A DNA stretch of 64,000 nt from positions 65,815,800-65,879,799 of the forward strand of contig NC_083341.1 in the NCBI RefSeq assembly GCF_019175385.1, in the 5' to 3' direction. Source of the stretch: Lycium barbarum (Eukaryota > Streptophyta > Magnoliopsida > Solanales > Solanaceae). A model generated the notes under the pieces. The model ran no database searches. It saw only the letters and a list, made by a program, of their open reading frames with translations, and was not told where the DNA came from. Positions 20,279-32,516 of this stretch are shown here, in pieces. Position 1 is the first letter of the stretch; every line of letters begins with the position of its first letter. The position numbers and the translations under genes are program-made.

Positions 20279-22964
20279 TGCGTTCAAAATACGATTAATA
20301 TAATATTGTAGTTTGTGCTTCGTATCTAAAACTTTATTATATTCATGTTTGCTACGAAAATTTCTTAATACTTTTTAAAAGAGAAGAATTGTTTAAAAGA
20401 AAACTATTTTCCTCTCTTTGAGATAAAATAATAGCAATATTTAAGCATCAGTTGATATTTTCAATTTTAATTCGATTAATTTAAAGGTGTAAAATACTTA
20501 TTATTTTTTATCAAATTTTGACTTGGATAATTCTAATTCAAATTATTAAATTAATTTTACATGTTTAAAACGAAACAAAGTAGAAATTGATTTTCTATTT
20601 AAATTTAAACGAAGAAATGCTATTTTTTAATCTTTGGTAAATATTCTCGGTTTAGCTCATTTTACTTGTCATGTTGTCTTTTGCATGGTTTTTTAAGGAA
20701 ACGTGAATTAGAATTATAATTTGACTAATTTACCTTATTCATTATTTGATCTTCATTTGATATTAATCTCTTTTCACATTTATTAGAGTAAGAATGAAAA
20801 TAAAAAAGTAATTAAATTGTATCTTATTTTTTAAATATATAAATTTTAAGTATATTTATTTTAGTAAACATAGCAAATAAATGACATGGCGGAATATCAA
20901 ATACAGCAATTAAATATTTTGAAGAAAAATAATAATATGGGGTCCATGTTTTTTGCTTGCAATAATTTCATTTGCTCCCACTAATGGGTTAATATGCATG
21001 TGACAATAAATCCACTATTATTGACTTGATGGGGATACTTTGGGAATTATATGAATATTGTTTGATTTTTTAATATATGAGGTGCACGTTTTTTTTTTTT
21101 TACGTTGCCTTTTTTTTTTAATATGAGATCCACTTTTTTTTTCATGAGTTTGGAGAGGGTGGGGTCCACCTTTTTTATGAGTTTGGAAAGGGTGGGGTCC
21201 ACCTTTTTTTTTTTAAGAGTGACTGACGACAAAGCATGGGTAAACTGATACTTCTATATAGTAGAAAAATAGAAATATAATAAAGTATTTCTATCTACCT
21301 TTTAGAAAAGTTGGTAATATAAAATATAAAACATCATTTTTTTTACCCTTAAATAAAAAAGTAGGTGAGACCACAAAGGATTTTTTTGCCCTTAAATAAA
21401 AATGTAGGACCGAACACGGACGACGATCTTGCCTCTATAAACCGGATCTTCTATATAGTAGTAATAGTAAAGTAATACATATAATTTTTTTATCAAATTT
21501 TGATTTGGATAATTCTAATTCAAATTATTATATTAATTTTACATGTTTAAAATGAAATAAAGTAGAAATTTGATTTTCTATTTAAATGAAGAACTTCTAT
21601 TTTTTAATTTTTAGTAAATATTTTTTGTTTAACTCATTTTACTCGTCATGTTATTTTTTACACGGTTTTTTAAGGAAACGTTAATTAGAATTATAATTTC
21701 ATTAATTTACGTTATTAATTATTTGATCTCCATTTAATATTAATTTTTCTTTTATGACATTAATCTCTTTTCACATTTATTAGAGTAAGGGAAAAATGAA
21801 AAAGTAACTAAATTCTATGTTATTTTAATATATAAGTATTTTACGTATGTTGTTGTACAATAATTTCATTTGCTCCCACTAATGGGTTGATACGCATGTG
21901 GCAATGAATATATCATTATTGATTTAATTGTTTGATTTTCTAAGCACTTTTTTTTTAACATTGTTTGTTTTTTTAATATGGGATTCACCTTTTTTTTTTT
22001 AATCTTGCTTGATTTTGTTAATATGGGATCCACTTTTTTTCACCGTGAGTTTGGATGTGGTGGGTTCTACTTTTTTTTTTCTTCTCTCTTTTTTTTAAAT
22101 ACTGGTTGATGTTTAATATGAGTCCATGAAGAACTTCTATTTTTTAATTTTTAATAAATATTTTTTGTTTAACTCATTTTACCTGTCATGTTATTTTTTA
22201 CATGATTTTTTTAAGGAAACGTCAATTAGAATTATAATTTCACTAATTTACCTTATTAATTATTTGATCTCCATTTAATAGTATTTTTTCTTTTATGACA
22301 TTAATTTCTTTTCACATTTATTAGAGTATGGAAAAAATGAAAAAGTAATTAAATTCTATCTTATTTTAATATATAAGTATTTTAAGTATGTTACTGTACA
22401 ATAATTTCATTTTCTCCCACTAATGGGTTGATACACATGTGGCAATAAATCCATCATTATTGATTTAATTGTTTGATTTTCTAAGCACTTTTTTTTTTTA
22501 ACATTATTTGTTTTTTTAATATGGGATTCACTTTTTGTTTTTTAATATTGCTTGATTTTATTAATATGGGGTCCACATATAAGTATTTTAAGTATGTTGT
22601 TGTACAATAATTTCATTTGCTCCCACTAATGGGTTGATACGCATGTGACAATGAATCCATCATTATTGATTTAATTGTTTGATTTTCTAAGCACTTTTTT
22701 TTTAACATTGTTTGTTTTTTTAATATGGGATTCACTTTTTTTTTTAATCCCGTGAGTTTGGATCTGGTGGATTCCACTTTTTTTCTTCTCTTTTTTTTTT
22801 TTTTTTTTTTAATACTGATTGGTGTTTAATATTGAGCCCAATTTTTTTTTTAATATTAGTTGTTGTTTTTTTAATATATATGAAGCCCATAATTTTATTT
22901 TATTTTAACTTGGAATGGACGACGAAAAAGGAGCCCAACCGGCTCTTCTAAATAGTTAGAATAT
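20139..22964 (-). mobile_element. Degenerate Helitron cluster inserted in the duplicated DNA
   Basis: The paralogue at 49750-49760 is uninterrupted (GTTTAATA/TATTCAGCTG), so this block is an insertion at an A/T site. In minus sense it starts TTCTAACTATTTAGAAGAGC (22964 down), near the Helitron 5' TC start. It ends with the hairpin GCCCGTGCGCAGGGC followed by 13 bases to CATCTTG, close to a Helitron 3' end though not canonical CTRR. Similar 5'-end modules recur at about 21245 and 21445. Blocks of about 300-400 bp (for example CTCCCACTAATGGGTT at 20977, 21875, 22415 and 22620) are repeated, so it is likely a nested or tandem array. No Rep/helicase is present. Confidence 0.6.
20222..20270. repeat. 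(TA)n microsatellite
   Basis: About 48 bp of AT dinucleotide followed by ACACACAC. Confidence 0.9.
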
Positions 22965-23170
22965 CAGCTGTCTTTTCTTTCTCCTAGCGTATTCCATACG
23001 GTTGAAAGCAGATGAAATTAGTGCCAAAGAAATAATATTTTTTAAATCACAATTCAACATTTGATTAGACATAAATTAGTTGTAGGGATAGAAGGCTTAA
23101 TATGGCAATAGTTGCGGGTAGTAAATTATTTAAATAACTTTTATATATTGACAAGTGCAATTGTGCAAAT
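22965..23170. repeat. Left paralogue of the segmental duplication (part 2)
   Basis: ATCAGCTGTCTTT…TTGACAAGTGCAA matches 49758-50010 on the other side of the Retand element. The last five bases, CAAAT (23166-23170), are the TSD of that element. Confidence 0.75.
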
Positions 23171-23357
23171 TGTATACGGTAAAAACCGGATATATGCAAG
23201 ACCGGTGAGACCGGAGACCGGAGATAAGAAGAGACAGGCATGATCACCGAGTCTTCTCTTAGAATTGGTGGAATTGCACCGGCTGCGACTGACCTGAGAA
23301 AAGTGAAACAAACCTGTTTGGTCCGGTATCTCCGGACCAAACTCCGCATCTCAGCCA

Positions 23358-23447
23358 GTCCGGTTTCTCCATGACCAAGTTGATTGTGGCCGTTGGTCCG
23401 GTTTCAGCATGACCGATTTGATCGTGGCCGTTAGTCCGGTTAATCAG
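23358..23447 (+). promoter_or_regulatory. Tandem 38-bp U3 repeat, enhancer-like
   Basis: Two full units and the start of a third, each with TCCGGTTNNNNCATGACC and GATCGTGGCCGTT or close variants. The same array is in the 3' LTR (about 45557). It lies about 150-240 bp upstream of the TATA box. Regulatory use is inference. Confidence 0.55.
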
Positions 23448-23595
23448 TTACAAAATCGCCACGCGTCAACATCGTTCTATCACGTTGTATCGACAACCGT
23501 ACAGGTGTCAGACCGTACGACCCAACCTTATCCTTTTAGGGTTTACTTTATTTTAAAAAGGCTTTATGTTGTATGCAAGACCCATAAGGCAAAAT

Positions 23596-23603
23596 TATAA
23601 ATA
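23596..23603 (+). promoter_or_regulatory. TATA box of the Retand 5' LTR
   Basis: TATAAATA, repeated at 45788-45795 in the 3' LTR, at a typical U3/R position. Confidence 0.65.
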
Positions 23604-24029
23604 GGAGGCATTTCTCTAATTTTAAGGGTTAGCTTTTTGGGATCTAGAGCATTGTAATAGCAAATCAAAATATCATTTTTCTCTTTGGCCCGAATCAGTG
23701 GAATATTATTGTCTTTAGCTTACTCTTCTAACATCATTTACTTTATCATCCATAGCAATGTATTTATTCAAGTTATTAACGCATATATTCGTATATACAA
23801 ACCATTGCACGCGAATCCATATATATATTCCACGAAAAACCAAAATAGATTAAAGTTTGCCCACATATCCTATACCTCACTTACAAATTCAAGTGATTAC
23901 CTAAATTCGGGGTAAACAATTTGGCGCCCGCCGTGGGGAAAGGATAATAGTGGTCTTTTAATCTTGGCTTCTATCTCTCACCTGTTAAGATTAAAAAATC
24001 TTTTGTTCATCTCTGTGAAAACGGACCAA

Positions 24030-25702
24030 ATGGCAAGTAGTGGACAGTCTGGTCACGTCAACAACGAGCTTGTGGCCGAAAATGAGAACAGTGGGCTTCG
24101 GGGCTTACCAGAAGATCCCATCGACCCAAATTCCGTTGATTCGAGGGAGGGCCTCAACCGACAGAACACCGTGAACCAGGATAATGCCGCCCAGCCAGCC
24201 ACTGATCCCTTAAATACTCACAATTCAATTACTTTGTCCCGGGCTCAAGGTCGGAAAGTACCGGACATCCGGATGAGGTTAACTTACGTTTAATTTTTGA
24301 AATGCTGCAGGAACAGAGAGCTGCTATTGCCGAACAAGGAGTCGCAATAGCCCAGTTGCAAAGCAAAAATGATGAAACGACCCCGGAGAGGACGAAAGGT
24401 GTTGCCGAACCCAGAAGGGATGAAACACGGATGGTCGAGAGTAATGGGTCTGGAGCTGGTTCATCCACCGAAGTTATGAGAATGCTCAAAACATTGGCGA
24501 AGCGTGTAGACGCAACTGAGAAGAGGGTGGAAACATATAACTCTCGGGTGGACCAGATCCCGGGGGCTTCGCCTATTCTGAAAGGACCAGATTCGAAGAG
24601 GTACATTCAAAGGCCTTTTCCTCCGAGTGCGGCTCCGAAATTGATCCCGAAGAGGTTCAAAATGTCGGATATCCAGAAGTATGACGGTACAACGGACCCG
24701 CAGGAACACGTGACTTCATACACCTGTGCCATAAAAGGTAATGACGTCGAAGAGGATGAAATTGAATCCGTGTTGCTGAAAAAGTTTGGGGAAACTCTGT
24801 CGAAGGGAGCATTGACTTGGTACAATCATCTGCCCAAGCATTCAATCACTTTTTTTGAAATGCTTGTGGATGCGTTCATAAAAGCTCATGCCGGTGCCAA
24901 AAAGGTGCAGGCCCATAAGGCGGATATTTTCCACATAGCTCAAAGGGATGATGAGTTATTACGTGAATTCATCAACCGGTTCCAAAGAGAACGGATGGAG
25001 CTCCCTCCAGTTCCGGAAGAATGGGCTGCGCAAGCTTTTACTAAAGGGTTTAATCCTCGAAGCTCGACGACCTCGTTCAAGCTAAAAGAAAACTTGCTGG
25101 AATACGAGGCTGTGACCTGGGCTGTTGTTCATAACAGGTATGAATCAAAGATCCGGATAGAGGATGACCAACTTGAGCTCCCCCCGGGACCTGTAAATAT
25201 GAGCAAAAGCTTTGAGAGATCGAGGAGAAATTATGAGCCAGAGTCAAGACCATCGAGGGAAAGTTACAGGCCGTACTCTCATTCAGAAAAGCCAAGCTTC
25301 AGGTCGGAAAAATCGAGGGTTGGTCCTAGCCAATTCTCCGGTCGGGGTGATAAACGGACCGAGCGGCCATCAAACAGCCAAGGTCTGTCATTTAGAAGTG
25401 ATGTCGGGAGCTCGGCTACCAACAAAGACCTGCCGAGGATATCGGAGTACAACTTCAGCATTAATACCTCGGATCTCGTCTCGGCCATAGGCCGTATCGC
25501 AGAAGCAAGATGGCCGAGACCATTGAGATCAGATCCCGGTCAGCGGGACCCGAACGTGATATGTGAATACCACGGAACCCATGGGCACAGAGCTGAAGAA
25601 TGTCGCCAATTGAGAGAGGAGGTGGCCTGGTTACTGAAAAATGGTCACCTTCGTGAATTCCTGAGTGAGCGAGCTAAAGGCCACTACAAGGAAAGGGAGT
25701 AA
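24030..25702 (+). pseudogene. Retand gag (frameshifted near 24265)
   Basis: The likely start is ATG at 24030 (MASSGQSGHVNN), 112 bp after the LTR. The first 80 residues run in one frame to about 24265, where a frameshift is needed to join the main 466-residue frame (24302-25702); the ATG at 24302 is therefore probably internal. The retrotransposon gag domain is about residues 95-295 of the main frame (FKMSDIQKYDGTTDPQEHV, ALTWYNHLP, ERMELPPVPEEWAAQAF). A basic linker follows, then an atypical zinc finger CEYHGTHGHRAEEC near the C-terminus. It would form the particle and package RNA. It overlaps the protease frame by about 38 bp at its 3' end. Confidence 0.8.
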
Positions 25703-26333
25703 ACAAAAACGGGCTGAACCGGAGGAACCTCAGTATACAATCAACATGATAATCGGGGGTATGGATGCGCCTCGAGGCCTGGTGATGAAACGGACAAAGG
25801 TTTCCATTGTACGTGAGAAGCGCAGCCGGGATTACATGCCCGAAGGTTCCATCTCCTTCAGCAACGAGGATGCAGAAGGCATCATTCAACCGCACAATGA
25901 TGCTTTGGTAATTTTTATTCTTATTTTCAAATCACAAGTCAGGCGTATTTTGATTGACCCAGGTAGCTCAACCAATATCATCCGATGGAGAGTGGTCGAA
26001 CAACTGAGACTATTCGATCAGACCGTACCTGTGGCTCGGGTACTCAGTGGGTTTAATATGGCGAGTGAAACCACGAAGGGCGAGATTTATTTGCCGGTCA
26101 ATATTGATGGCACCATTCAGCAGACGGTGTTCTATGTCATCGAAGGACACATGAAGTATAATGCTTTACTCGGTAGACCATGGATACATAGCATGAGGGC
26201 TGTCCCATCGACATTACATCAGCTGCTGAAATTCCCAACACTAGAGGGGATAAAAACCATCCGAGGAGAACAGCCCGCTGCAAGGGAAATGTTTGCGGTT
26301 GAGGAAGTGCCACTCATTCCCAAAAAAATCTAA
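25665..26333 (+). pseudogene. Retand aspartic protease region
   Basis: 222 codons in a different frame from gag. ILIDPGSSTNII (about residues 95-106) holds the D-x-G-S/T motif of retropepsins, here DPG. GEIYLPVNIDG and YNALLGRPWIHSMRAVPSTL follow, with the ALLGRPW motif typical of the protease C-lobe, then FPTLEGIKTIRGEQPAAREM. The stop at 26331 and the weak link to RT downstream suggest a frameshift, since in this lineage protease and RT are normally one polyprotein. It would process Gag-Pol. Confidence 0.78.
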
Positions 26334-26499
26334 TCCTAAAGAGGACGAGCCAATCAGTGGCAAGAACTCTAAATAGCAACTAAAGTGTACGGGTTCGACA
26401 GCGGAGCAGCAAGGGTCGGACCCGGGGTATGAAGAAGATGATTTCGGTGTACCTAGATCTTTCGTCTTACCGGATGATTCAGATGCAACCAAGTCTAAA

Positions 26500-27849
26500 G
26501 TGGAGGAGCTGGACCAAGTCGTCTTGTTCGAATATCTACCGGATAGAAAGGTATACCTGGGCACGGGGTTAACCTCGGAGCTCAGGAACAAGTTAATTAA
26601 GTTTCTTCAAGCTAATGTCGATTGCTTCGCATGGTCCCATATAGATATGACAGGTGTGCCACCGGAAGTAACAACTCACAAGCTCAGCCTCGACGGGAGA
26701 TTTCCCCCGGTGAAGCAGAAGCGGAGGCCTATGGCAGAACCGAAGCACGCCTTCGTAAAGGATGAGGTAACAAAGCTTTTGAAAATAGGCTCTATTCGGG
26801 AGGTAAAATACCCGGATTGGCTGGCTATCGTAGTGGTGGTGCCGAAAAAAGGTAATAAATTTAAAATGTGCGTTTATTATAAGGATTTAATCAAAGCATG
26901 CCCGAACGATTCATTTCCGATGCCTCACATCGATAGAATGATCGATGCGATGGCCGAGCATGAGATGTTGAGTTTTCTCGACGCTTACTCCGGGTATAAT
27001 CAAATCCGGATGCACCCGGGTATAATCAAATCCATTACGGGACTTACTGTTACAATGTCATGCCTTTCGGATTAAAAAATGCCGGTGCAACTTACCAACG
27101 CCTAGTTAATGAGATGTTCGAAGAACAGATAGGAAAAACAATGGAAGTTTATATTGATGACATGGTTGTCAAGTCCCTGGAAACAGAGGACCATTTAAAA
27201 CATTTGTAGGAAACCTTCGATGTGCTCCGTAAATACCACATGAAGCTTAACCCAGAGAAATGTGCCTTCGGTGTCCGGTCGGGCAAGTTCTTGGGTTTCA
27301 TGGTGTCCAACCGAGGATTTGAAATTAACCCGGATAAGATCAAAGCAATCGAGGATATTGAGGTGGTAAATAACGTCAAAGGAGTGCAAAGACTCACTGG
27401 AAGGATAGCTGCACTGAGTCGGTTCATATCGAGGTCTTTGGATAAAAGCCACCGTTTCTTCTCCTTATTAAGGAAGAAGAATGACTTCGTTTGGCCACCA
27501 GAATGCCAAAAAGCATTGCAAGATTTGAAAAGGTACTTGTCCAGCCCACCTCTACTACACACACCGAAAGCGGATGAACAATTATTTCTCTATCTTGCCA
27601 TATCCGAGGTAGCAGTAAGTGGTGTTTTGGTCCGAGAAGAATCAGGTACGCAATTCCCTATATATTATGTGAGCAGAACTTTAGGGGATGCGGAGACCTG
27701 TTATCCCCACCTTGAAAAGTTAGCATTGGTAAGTGCTTCTAGAAAACTCAAACCCTACTTTCAATGTCATCCGATATGCGTAGTGACTACTTACCCTCTA
27801 AAGAACATCATGCATAAACCGGAATCATCGGGTAGACTAACTAAATGGG
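26500..27849 (+). pseudogene. Retand reverse transcriptase and first RNase H (5' part)
   Basis: RT begins near residue 40 of the first frame (VDCFAWSHIDMTGV, HKLSLDGRFPPVKQKRRPM). The fingers and palm are readable: VVVVPKKGNKFKMCVYYKDL and MLSFLDAYSGYNQI, the latter holding the first catalytic Asp. A frameshift near 27045-27065, after a local duplication of CCGGGTATAATCAAATCC, moves the frame. MPFGLKNAGATYQ and the YIDDMVVKS box follow. A TAG at 27207-27209 interrupts the thumb, then KCAFGVRSGKFLGFMVS leads into RNase H 1 (LFLYLAISEVAVSGVLVREE), whose first Asp appears lost. The domain is split at 27849 by the nested Ogre-like element and resumes at 38922. Confidence 0.82.
27845..27849. repeat. 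TSD ATGGG (left) of the nested Ogre-like element
   Basis: ATGGG precedes TGTTGACACC and is repeated exactly at 38917-38921. Confidence 0.92.
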
Positions 27850-30471
27850 TGTTGACACCTAATTTTGGCTCGACGTGCTTAAAATTAACGTTTTGGGGGC
27901 CCTGATTCGTTAAAGAGCACGAAATACATTTTTACACATTTTTACATTTTTTCAACAATTTATTGATGATTATCCTTATTTTAGGAATTTTCTCAATTTA
28001 TTGGCATTTTTTCAAGAATCATTATTTGCACATGTACAGCATAATACTACCATTTTTTGTGTAATTAAAAATTGTTTCTTAATTTTGTAGTGATACCTTT
28101 TCATATCTTACACATTAATATTTATATTTTATACTTACATCATTATTTATACATGTAGTAATTAACTATATTTTAGTACAGTCCGACAGTGCAGAAAAAA
28201 GCGGAGTAACTACTTTTTTTTTTTTTAAAATACAGAGCAAAATTCAATCAAATCAAGGTCTCGCCACTTTTTTTAAAAAAATGGACATTTTGAGGTGATG
28301 GTTAGGTTTGGATTAGTTAAATGAAATAAGGGGACAAAGGGGTATGGCTTCATAATTGTTTTGGACAAAAAGGAAGGTTTGTTCACATTATAAGGAAAAG
28401 GGGGTTGATTTGCACAACACACACTTACACTTCTCAGATTTTTTCTTTCTTTCTTTCCCCTCATTATTCTCCATACCTAAAACATATCAGATTTTTCTCT
28501 CTCTCTCTAAAAAAACCTAAACATTTTCCCCCCCATTTCTCTCCTAGCCGCCGCCGACCATCACCTTCACTGCCGCCGACCACCACTCCGGCGAACACGA
28601 ACCACGACAACAATGCCTTCCACCTCCTTTTCGTCCCTTTCTCCATCGCTGCAACCAGCGAGCTCCACCAAAAATGACAACACCGTGAACCCCACTTCAC
28701 TGCTCACCACTTCGTCCTCCCCCTCCCACTGCTCCGGCGAGGAGCTCCATCTCCAGTGAATCGGAGCAGCGAACAACAACTCCGTCTCCCAACCACAAAC
28801 CACCACGCCGCAACCAACCAGCAGTCCTTTTCACTCTTTCCCTCTTCCCTATCACTGTTCCGATGGGCTGCAACCAGCCTCCGACGAACACCAACCCATA
28901 TGATGCACATATATTTTTAGAAGGCCGGTTTTCTGTGCAAATTTTCTGTTTCATTTCTCCTAGGATTTTTTTTAGCACTTTTTGTCCGATCATAAAATCA
29001 TTGTGCTAAAGGGGTCAGTTCATTTCATCTTTTGCTCTTTCCTTTACTTTGAGTCCCCTATGCTATATATATGTATATGTCTATATGGATCTGTTTGCTA
29101 ATTTGTTCTCTTTCTGCATATTCAAGATTTGAGCTTTGAGGTTTGTGCATTTTCAGCTTCCTCTAATAACGTGGGAAAAGTTAAAAGTAACAATAATGTG
29201 TGTTGTACAATGGTCCACCACCTAATAATTCTGTTTGGACAATAATGGGGAAAATGATAAAAAAAGTAAGTATATTTTAAATCAAGTTGGCTGCAATTGC
29301 TGCCAGAAAGAAGTTTGATACAAAGTAAGTATATTTTAATATGTTGCTAGTTGTCATTTAACTACTCTTATATTTTAACTCTTATTCTAAAGTTGCAATT
29401 TTTTACCTGTTTGGGGTTACCCTTTGCTGATTTCCTTAGTTCGCAGATTATATGGGAGACTGTGAACGTTCAGTCCCCCAAATGGCCGATGAAGAAATTT
29501 CCGTCGATTTCCAAGGCCTTTCATGTACAAAGACGGGTTTTTATTTTAAGTTTATTCATTATTTCTTTAATTCATCCGATAGTTATTTATTTTCTTACTA
29601 ACATTTTTATTAAGTCTCACGCAGGTATCCGGAGTTACTTTTTGAAGATGACACTCAAAAGAAGTTCAAATAGCTTCTTAAATTCTCTGTTTATATTTTT
29701 TACATTCTTAAATTATACAAGCATAAAATATAGTGAAACTTTACTTTTTAGGGTGCAGGTTGGTGGTATTTATTTATGATCTGCTTAGGTGATTGAAATT
29801 TTATGTGTTTTAGACAAATCAATATTAGGCATTTATTTTTGTAGCTAATATTCCTATAGTTATCATGTTTTGCTAGAGTTTTAATTCAATAGCTTAGCAC
29901 ACTTAAGTGAATAAATAGGGTGATTTGCCTCAATATTTAGGCTTTATAATATACTTTCATAATTAATTGATTAGGCGTACATACTTAGCTAGTTAAATTA
30001 GTTAACTCACTTCGAGTGCAAAATAATTTCATGCCCATTTTTTATACCTTTGTCACATATCCAAGCTTCTAAGTTGCACATAACTTTTTTTTAATAATTA
30101 TTATAACACATGTATAAAATACGTATTGCATGATTATTTATGTGAATATTCATATTATTCTTTAGCCTAAATTCTATTAATTTTTGTAAATAATAAAGCC
30201 TTTTACACATCCCTCGTATAGTTAAATTGGTCCAGCCGGGAACCACATTTGTGGATTCTGAAGGATGCCTAACACCTTCCCTTCGGAATAATTTGAACCC
30301 TTACCTAGAATCTCACTTATTTTCGTAGACCATGTTAAACTGCATATATTAATAATTTATAGGTACCCTAGTATACCTTAAATGCTAGGTGGCGACTCTG
30401 TACATAATTAATTATTTTAGAGTTCCATAAGTTGTGCTTTGTTTAGCCTCCGGTTAAAATGGGGTGCAACA
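27850..30471 (+). repeat. 5' LTR of the Ogre-like LARD
   Basis: TGTTGACACCTAATTTTGG at the start, GGGGTGCAACA at the end. Both LTRs contain a Pro/Ser-codon-rich, GC-rich block (28540-28890) with an open frame of 48 codons from ATG 28612. I could not place it in a family and it may be captured exon or leader sequence. Confidence 0.93.
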
Positions 30472-30474
30472 ACA

Positions 30475-30492
30475 TGGCGACTCTGCTGGGGA
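30475..30492 (+). other. Primer-binding site (Ogre type)
   Basis: TGGCGACTCTGCTGGGGA, three bases after the LTR. The 18 bases resemble the tRNA-Arg PBS reported for Ogre elements; tRNA identity is from family knowledge. Confidence 0.7.
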
Positions 30493-31280
30493 ACACTTAG
30501 GTTCTAACCATATGGACTCAATTTGTTATTCGAGGTATGTTATCTTTATTTGAGTCTTTGTTTATTATTTTACTTGCCTGTATTTATTCGTCATGTATAT
30601 CCTTTCCCTTGTTTCCTTATTTGTTTACGTACATATCTGTTTTTAATTTCATACACTGTATTATTGCCTTTATTTTACTAACAAGTTTTATTTACCATAT
30701 CCATTTTTTACTTTATTGTAAATTATGCATCTTGCTTTTACTGTTTTTTTTAATTTCTATCTTTTTGTGGTTTTATATTAATATTCATATGTGTTATCAG
30801 TTTATATAAAATGGCATTCCGTTCATATTTCCTCCACTCTTGGAAAATTCACACAAATTCACACACTTAAAGCGGTTTCGCGGTTCGCGGCCGTGCACTA
30901 CTAAATTACCCTTTTAGTTGGATCGATCTTGTGGATTTAGTCGATCGGCGGTGCAGTCGACGGCCACGGACTTTCCACTCCAAGTTGTCCGCTTGGGGGA
31001 GCCTTGTGTCATAGGAAAACCAACTCTTAGAATTCCTAGGTTACTGTACATTCCATTTTGCAGTTGTTTTTAGCTAGGTTAAATTTTATCCTTTATTTCG
31101 AACATTCTTTTTATTTTTTCACATATTCTTTATTTGTTACATGTTTTTGTTTTTAAATAAATATTGTTGTTATTTGCTTTGTACTACCTTAGCACTTTAT
31201 CTAACTATTTTAGTTGACTTGTGTTGAACCCTACATTTTGTAAAATATTTTTTCTTCAATCATGCATTTTATACTCTATC

Positions 31281-31716
31281 TGCAAGAACTACGCACACCT
31301 GATTCTCTTCTTTGATGAGATACGTAGGCAGCCCTTTTGGGTTCGGTATTCATTATTCATAAAAAAAAATCCTTTATTTTGGAAAAAATCACAAAAATAT
31401 TTTATTTCTTTCTATCATATTTGCAAGAACTACGCACACCTGATTCTCTTCTTTGATGAGATACGTAGGCAGCCCTTTTGGGTTCGGTATTATTATTCAA
31501 AAAAAAAATCACAAAAAAAATCCTTTATTTTGAAAAAAAAAATCACAAAATATTTTATTTCTTTCTATCCTATTTCAACGAACTACGCGCACCTGATTCT
31601 CATCTAAGATGAGATACGTAGGCAACCCTTCTCGGGTTCGGTACCCCTATTAAAAAAAATACAAAAATACAAAAATATTTTTTTTAGATTCATATCTTTG
31701 ACTTGGTTGGTACCAA
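31281..31716. repeat. Three imperfect tandem units of about 145-151 bp
   Basis: Each unit carries ACGCACACCTGATTCTC, GATGAGATACGTAGGCA and GGGTTCGGTA, then an A-rich tail. Units start near 31281, 31432 and 31574. The core recurs once more at 35897-35960, near the polypurine tract, with more changes. Confidence 0.85.
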
Positions 31717-32220
31717 CATAGTTAGGGTTGTGCATATGAAAGAAACAAGTGATAATCAATATAATGGAGAGGACTGACTTCGTGGTAAAACTATAGATTC
31801 TTTTGGTACCTCTCATTCACACTTTAAGGGACACTTGAAAAATTCTCTTGCATGCTTGTAAGACAAGAATAAAACCAACCTCATTATTTCATGTGCATTG
31901 TGTGGTGAGCTTTATATAACGTTTAATTGCATTGCATTGTGATCTAGAACTTGGCCTGAATGTCTGTTGAGGCGAAATTATGAGTAACACTCAGCATAGA
32001 AAAGGATCGTAGGCCTTCTTTGACCCGTTTGAGCCTTTCTAGCCTACCAAATGACGTTATCCCTAGCATTCACCCTTTGAGCCTAAAGCCTTTTCTTTGA
32101 CAACCACATCATAAGCCTATACCGTTTCTGAGTGCTTACATGCACTATCTCTCTCTTGGCCCAACCTCCCTGAGCGCACTAAAAACGTGCAACCGCAGAT
32201 AGAGATCTGAGCTGAAGCTT

Positions 32221-32472
32221 CAAAAAAAAAAAAAAGGATTCGACCATCACAGAAAAACAAAGGCTAAGAACGACCTCCAAAGCAAGAAAGAGCCCACACA
32301 AAAAAAAAAAAAAAAAAACTTAGTCATTCAGAATCTCGACATACAACCCATTATTTTTTTATTTTTTTTTTCACACTCAGGCATACAACCTGAAATTACT
32401 ATCAAGACCCCGGGCATGCAACCCAGGTCAATTCCCTTAATCCCCACAGAGTTTCGGGCATGCAACCCTAAA

Positions 32473-32515
<43 letters not shown>
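32221..32515. repeat. Poly-A runs and GGCATGCAACCC repeats
   Basis: A runs at about 32221-32234, 32300-32318 and 32476-32515, interleaved with GGGCATGCAACCC-type words (32363, 32413, 32458). Confidence 0.8.

Positions 32516-32516
<1 letters not shown>

Larger units (their letters stand above)
23171..23918 (+). repeat. 5' LTR of the Retand element
   Basis: 748 bp, TG/CA ends. U3 has a 38-bp tandem repeat GTCCGGTTTC…GTGGCCGTT (23358-23395, 23396-23433, then a partial). A TATA box TATAAATA is at 23596-23603. Confidence 0.92.

Noticed and set aside
28464..28993. Overlapping minus-strand frames with Gly/Trp/Val-rich translations in the LTR
   Set aside because: They are shadows of the GC-rich block; no codon bias or domain supports them.
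29351..29779. 142-codon frame repeated at 37796 as a membrane protein
   Set aside because: It lies in the two LTR copies of the LARD, is AT-rich low-complexity translation, and its matching copy is explained by LTR identity.
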